A stretch of DNA of 26,782 nt from Smittium culicis. Lineage: Eukaryota > Kickxellomycota > Harpellomycetes > Harpellales > Legeriomycetaceae. The stretch is taken from contig LSSN01001778.1 of NCBI GenBank assembly GCA_001970855.1, positions 1 through 26,782 of the forward strand. The letters are read 5' to 3'. Positions 23,210 to 26,782 of the stretch are shown here, piece after piece (the first letter of the stretch is position 1; every line of letters begins with the position of its first letter). Made by a program: the position numbers and the translations under genes. Below the pieces are notes generated by a model that worked only from the letters and a program-made list of their open reading frames with translations, was not told the DNA's origin and did no database searches.

Positions 23210-23752
23210 CCAAGCAAATTTGACCCAACAGCCTAATTCCTCGCACATATTTTGGATATGCCAGTTCCAGTAACATCTAGTTGCACGTCAGCTCGATGTT
23301 GTTACTCATAGCCCACTGGGTTATTTTGCTGCGACCATATCTGATCTTTCTATCCCGGAGAGCTTGGGCAGTCGTTTTGCTATCAGCTCCCTTAAGGAAC
23401 CGCTTTTTCCAGCGGATAGATCCGCTAACCCATGTATCCAGTCGATTCTTAAACGGCTGATTGATCATTTCGCTGATCCATGTTTTTGAGCCGGCCCATT
23501 TTGTATGGACGCGCTCTCTAGCGACGCTGACTCGCGTGTTTATTTTTTTAATCTTCAGCTCATTCCGAAGCCTCTGAAGTGCTGTTGATCTTCCGACACC
23601 TGCTACTAGCCTTGCAGCGTCATCCGCTATCTTCTGAAACGCTCCAGCTCTTGTTGCTGACATTCCAAATATTTCACCTACATAGCACAGTATAGGCACC
23701 AAAACTGTTCTAACCAGGACGATTCGCATGGCTGTTGGAATATCCCTTCTTG
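23210..23752 (-). pseudogene. LINE reverse transcriptase fragment, copy 2
   Basis: The minus strand encodes the end of a non-LTR reverse transcriptase and its downstream region. RTVLVPILCYVGEIFGMS parallels RSVIIPIATYGGEIFGMS in copy 1, and the match continues through LRNELKIKK, ARERVHTKW, SKTWISEM and DTWVSGSIRWKKRF. The main frame stops at TAG 23277-23279; weaker homology (AYPKYVRGIRLLG against LYPEYSKGIQLII) goes on to about 23210. The RT palm and the C-terminal zinc-knuckle region are both absent, so it is truncated at both ends. G+C is near 50%, far above the RT core of copy 1, so the two are distinct subfamilies or have decayed differently. It begins exactly where the poly(A) end of copy 1 stops. 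Confidence 0.8.
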
Positions 23753-23821
23753 TTTTTTTTTTTTGAAATTTATTGAAAACAATTAATAGATAAGTAAAAA
23801 TATATATATTAAAGGTTATTA
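23753..23821 (-). other. LINE 3' UTR with AATAAA signal and poly(A) tail
   Basis: After the ORF stop, about 57 A+T-rich bases contain AATAAA just upstream of a run of 12 A (minus strand). This fits an integrated, polyadenylated LINE transcript and fixes the 3' end of copy 1 at 23753. Confidence 0.75.
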
Positions 23822-26780
23822 TCAACCAATTCCATCCCGACCCACTAGGGTCTCCATACCATTGCGGCTTTGGGTCCAGGAGGTTGGTGCTCCTATTAAC
23901 TCATTAAGAGTAATAGTGCGGGTGGTTAAGATTGCACTCAGAAACGATGCTTTTTCTAACACCGCTTTGACTGCAGGTTTGTTAAAATTCTTTCGAATCC
24001 CAACTGTATTATAGATCAACTTCCCTCCAAGGAGCTTGCCAAGTAACTGTTTATCAGTTGAACCGGGCGATAGATTGTAGGTGTCCGGGATAAATTCTCA
24101 CAATTTTTTTCTTCGTTCATTAGTCCATTTTGAACATTCTAGTATCAGATGCTATACTGATTCCGGTTTATTAATGTTGCAAAATGGACATTTTCTAAGG
24201 TATAACATATCTAATTGTCTTGATTTTGCTAGTTTCAGACATGTTTTAAATAATCCTAATCTTATTTTTATTATTAACTGTATTCCTTTAGAATACTCAG
24301 GGTATAATATCTCTACACCTGATACATTTCTAATAGCTCCAATTCCACTAGATTTTACTCATTTACTTATAAAGCTTTTGTCATTTTTTATAGTTCTTGT
24401 TTTCAATGCCTTTAGTGTTTCATTTGGTTCTTCTTTCTTGCAGAATCTTTTGATCCATCTACTTGTACCTGATACCCATGTGCTAAGTTTAGCTTTCATT
24501 GGTTTTTCTATTAGTTCAGCTATCCATGTCTTAGAATTGTGCCATTTAAAATATGCTCTTTCTCTTTAAACTGAAGCTTTTGCGTTGACTGTTTTTTATT
24601 TTTAACTCTTCTCTTAATCTTGTTAATGCTACCGCTTTACCAGCTCCAATTATTAGCCTTGAGGCTAGGTCTACAATCTTTTGAAGCTTATTGATACGTG
24701 ACTGGCTCATTCCAAATATCTCACCTCCATATGTTGCTATGGGGATAATTACAGATCGAATCAGCGTTGCTCTTATTGCTATAGGAGTTTTATTGTTTTC
24801 CAAAAAATAGTACATTCCACTTATTGCTCTTGAGGCAGCCTCGGCATTGTTCTTAATTGCGGAGACATGATTCCATTTATCATTGAACATTACACCGAGG
24901 TATTTATATTCTTTAACTTGAGGTACTATTCCATTTTGCATCATAAAAATCATCTTTGTTGATTGACCTATTCCTATTACTCCACATTTTGATGCATTAA
25001 CTTGCATCTCCCATTTTTCTGCCCATTCTGATACTCTTTCAAAGGCTATCTGGAGTTCTGATGGGCTATCAGCAAATACAACTGCGTCATCTGCAAACAA
25101 TAATCCTTTGATTTTTTTGTTTATTGTTGGTATATTTATTCCTTTTATATTTTCCAAAATATCGTTAATAAACAGATCGAACAGCATTGGAGATGCTGGG
25201 CAGCCCTGTCTAACTCCTCTACTATATTCAAATTTTCTTGATATAGAATTTCCGACTCTCACACAAATTCTGGGTGATTTATATAAAGCGCTTATTACTC
25301 TGTGCAACTGCCCTCCTATCTTCTGCGATTTAAGTTTACTTAATAGCGCCTCGTGTGGGACTCTATCATATGCTTTAGCAAAGTCGATGAATCCTATTCA
25401 CGTCGGTATTCCTTTTATTTTCCTGCGTCTAACTACTTCGTATAGTACAGTTGCTTGTGAAACACATTCTTCTCTCGATCTAAAGCCAGCCCGCTCTTTT
25501 ACCAGCAAATTATATTTGAAGTCTAGTTAATTCAATTTTTGGGCCACTATTTTGGCTAATATTTTGACTAAAGTAGGAATAAGTGATATTCCTCTGTAGT
25601 TGTTAGTATCCCTCGGATCTCCTTTTTTAGCGATAGGGACTATTATGCATGTATTAAATATCTCTGATATATGCGCTGAGTTCCACATTTTTAATAATAA
25701 CTCGACTGGAAGCTTAGAAAAATACGATTCTGGGTTCTTTTCTTCTTGAACTAACTTCCATAATTCGCTTGGTATTCCATCGATACCTGGAGCTTTGTTA
25801 TTCGGAGTAGCTTTTATGGCCTGTCGAATATCGTCCCAGGTTATTTTTTTGTCACATTCTTCATAGTATTCATTATGGCGTTGTTCTATTTCTCCCCATT
25901 TATCTGCACATTTACTATTTCCCGATACATCTTTAGCCAAATCTTCAAAGTGATCAGCCCAAACTTTTTTTTTCTCTAACCCATTAGTTACTACGTTTCT
26001 ATGCCTATCAAATATCAGCCCGTCAATAATCGAAGCGTTAAATCTTCTTGCTTGGTATTTCAGTCACCTCCATAGAAAGCGTGGATTGTTTTCGAAATAC
26101 AATTTACACGCCTTTTTTATCTCTCTATTAGATTTTTTCTTGTAATCTTCACGTCTTGAATCCACTGCATCATTTTTTGCTGTAGTATATCTTTCTAGAT
26201 TGCACTCCCCTTTCTGATATCCTAAAAACAGTTTTCTCCGTTTTTCTATCAATTTTATCGTTTTATCGGAAAATAATCCAAATTTTTTGGATTTTTGTGA
26301 AGAAAGATATCCATTTTCTTCACACATTTTCCATATATTACCATAAATTTTCTTTGCATGGTCATCAATTCCATCTTTCATATTGGCTAGAACGGAAAAT
26401 CTGTTGTTATTTATGATATTGTTTTTGTGATTTAAAAGCTTTGAAGTATTTATTTTGATATTTTTGGGTTGTGGCTTCAATTCCTGGATATTCCATTCAG
26501 CAAATAAAGGAATGTGATCAGATAAATCCACCGATTTTAATATTTTCGCGAATACTGGTTTCGATTTTATTCCGCAATAGAACAGATGGTCAATCATGCG
26601 ACCGATCTTTCCTTTATTCATTCTTGAGCCTGTGCTGTTAAATACGTTTGCTCTCTGAAAACCTATTCCTATTCTATTGCTAAAAGATAAAGATTTCAAT
26701 GTATCCATGTTTAGATCGCCCACCATCAGTATAGGCATCTTATTATTCTTATTTTTCTTCCTCCTGCAGAATACAGAAAT
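23822..26780 (-). pseudogene. LINE endonuclease-reverse transcriptase ORF, multiple stops and one frameshift
   Basis: This would nick target DNA and prime reverse transcription there. The endonuclease tail shows GDLNM (26720-26706), MIDHLF and SDHIPL (26522-26505). The RT shows KAPGIDGIPSELW, NNYRGISLIPT, GFRSREEC, GFIDFAKAYD (Asp codon 25385-25383), RQGCPASPMLF, GLLFADDAV (Asp pair 25091-25086) and EYKYLGVMF. The C-terminus has a CCHC-like CPFC-x-HLILEC (24190-24134). All this is one frame from the window edge to about 24600, then shifts by one base near the homopolymers at about 24590-24605. In-frame stops: TGA 26064-26066, TAA 25527-25529, TGA 25398-25400, TAA 24566-24568, TGA 24359-24361, TAG 24152-24154, TGA 24098-24100. 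It ends at TGA 23822-23824, followed at once by TAA. Catalytic residues are intact, but the copy cannot make a full protein. Confidence 0.88.
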
Positions 26781-26782
26781 TT

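Larger units (their letters stand above)
23753..26782 (-). mobile_element. APE-type LINE (non-LTR retrotransposon), copy 1, 5' end beyond the window
   Basis: The minus strand reads endonuclease, reverse transcriptase, C-terminal CCHC-like motif, 3' UTR and a 12-A tail (T run at 23753-23764 on the + strand). The order is that of APE-endonuclease LINEs without a visible RNase H. The 5' end, including most of the endonuclease, is off the right edge, so length and target-site duplication cannot be judged. Confidence 0.88.

Noticed and set aside
23213..23248. Minus-strand ATG at 23248 as the first exon of a small gene spliced to 23158-23060
   Set aside because: It overlaps the LINE copy 2 homology in another frame, so it is more likely a shadow; the downstream frame is kept only as a weak candidate.
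24081..25530. + strand frames at 24081-24569 and 25108-25530
   Set aside because: Antisense of the LINE reverse transcriptase and C-terminal region, which has unambiguous motifs on the minus strand.
24098..26066. Nuclear genetic code with UGA as tryptophan
   Set aside because: The repeated TGA at Trp positions suggested it, but the PMT and HSF genes use TGG for all of their more than 25 tryptophans and have no internal TGA, and HSF ends on TGA. Element decay is simpler.

Overview
The window looks like nuclear DNA of a very A+T-rich fungus, probably an early-diverging (zygomycete-grade) lineage. Three things suggest this: two intron-bearing host genes typical of fungi (a protein O-mannosyltransferase and a heat shock factor), short GT-AG introns of mostly 67-124 nt, and remains of a DIRS-like tyrosine-recombinase retrotransposon plus an APE-type LINE. 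The taxonomic call is inference; only the eukaryotic gene structure is seen directly.

Layout. 1-2800: 3' half of a DIRS-like element on the + strand, with a reverse transcriptase/RNase H frame broken by one stop, a tyrosine recombinase, then a 97-bp palindrome and an inverted copy of its arm, which fit an internal complementary region and a right terminal repeat. 2800-8551: an A+T-rich gene desert with microsatellites. 8552-8630: a tRNA-Thr(UGU) gene with a 7-nt intron. 8631-10868: more noncoding DNA with a run of 20 G and a 33-bp tandem repeat. 10869-13906 (+): a seven-exon PMT2-like O-mannosyltransferase of 835 aa. 15016-18630 (-): a four-exon heat shock transcription factor of 1077 aa with a long Asn/Gln/Ser-rich tail. 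These two genes converge, and a ~190-bp TTAA-flanked MITE lies between their 3' ends; a diverged relative lies at 20372-20559. 18631-23059: noncoding, with weak relics. 23060-26782 (-): a LINE fragment (23210-23752) abutted by the poly(A) end of a second LINE copy (23753-26782), which runs off the right edge.

How it fits together. The two host genes encode an ER glycosyltransferase and a nuclear stress regulator; their adjacency need not be functional. Everything else identifiable, apart from the tRNA, is mobile-element sequence. Both autonomous elements are inactive as read: the DIRS polyprotein has one in-frame TAG, and the LINE frame has several stops and one frameshift. Several of these stops fall where the family, or the second LINE copy, has tryptophan, suggesting G-to-A decay. 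No CRISPR array, operon or bacterial-type feature was seen.
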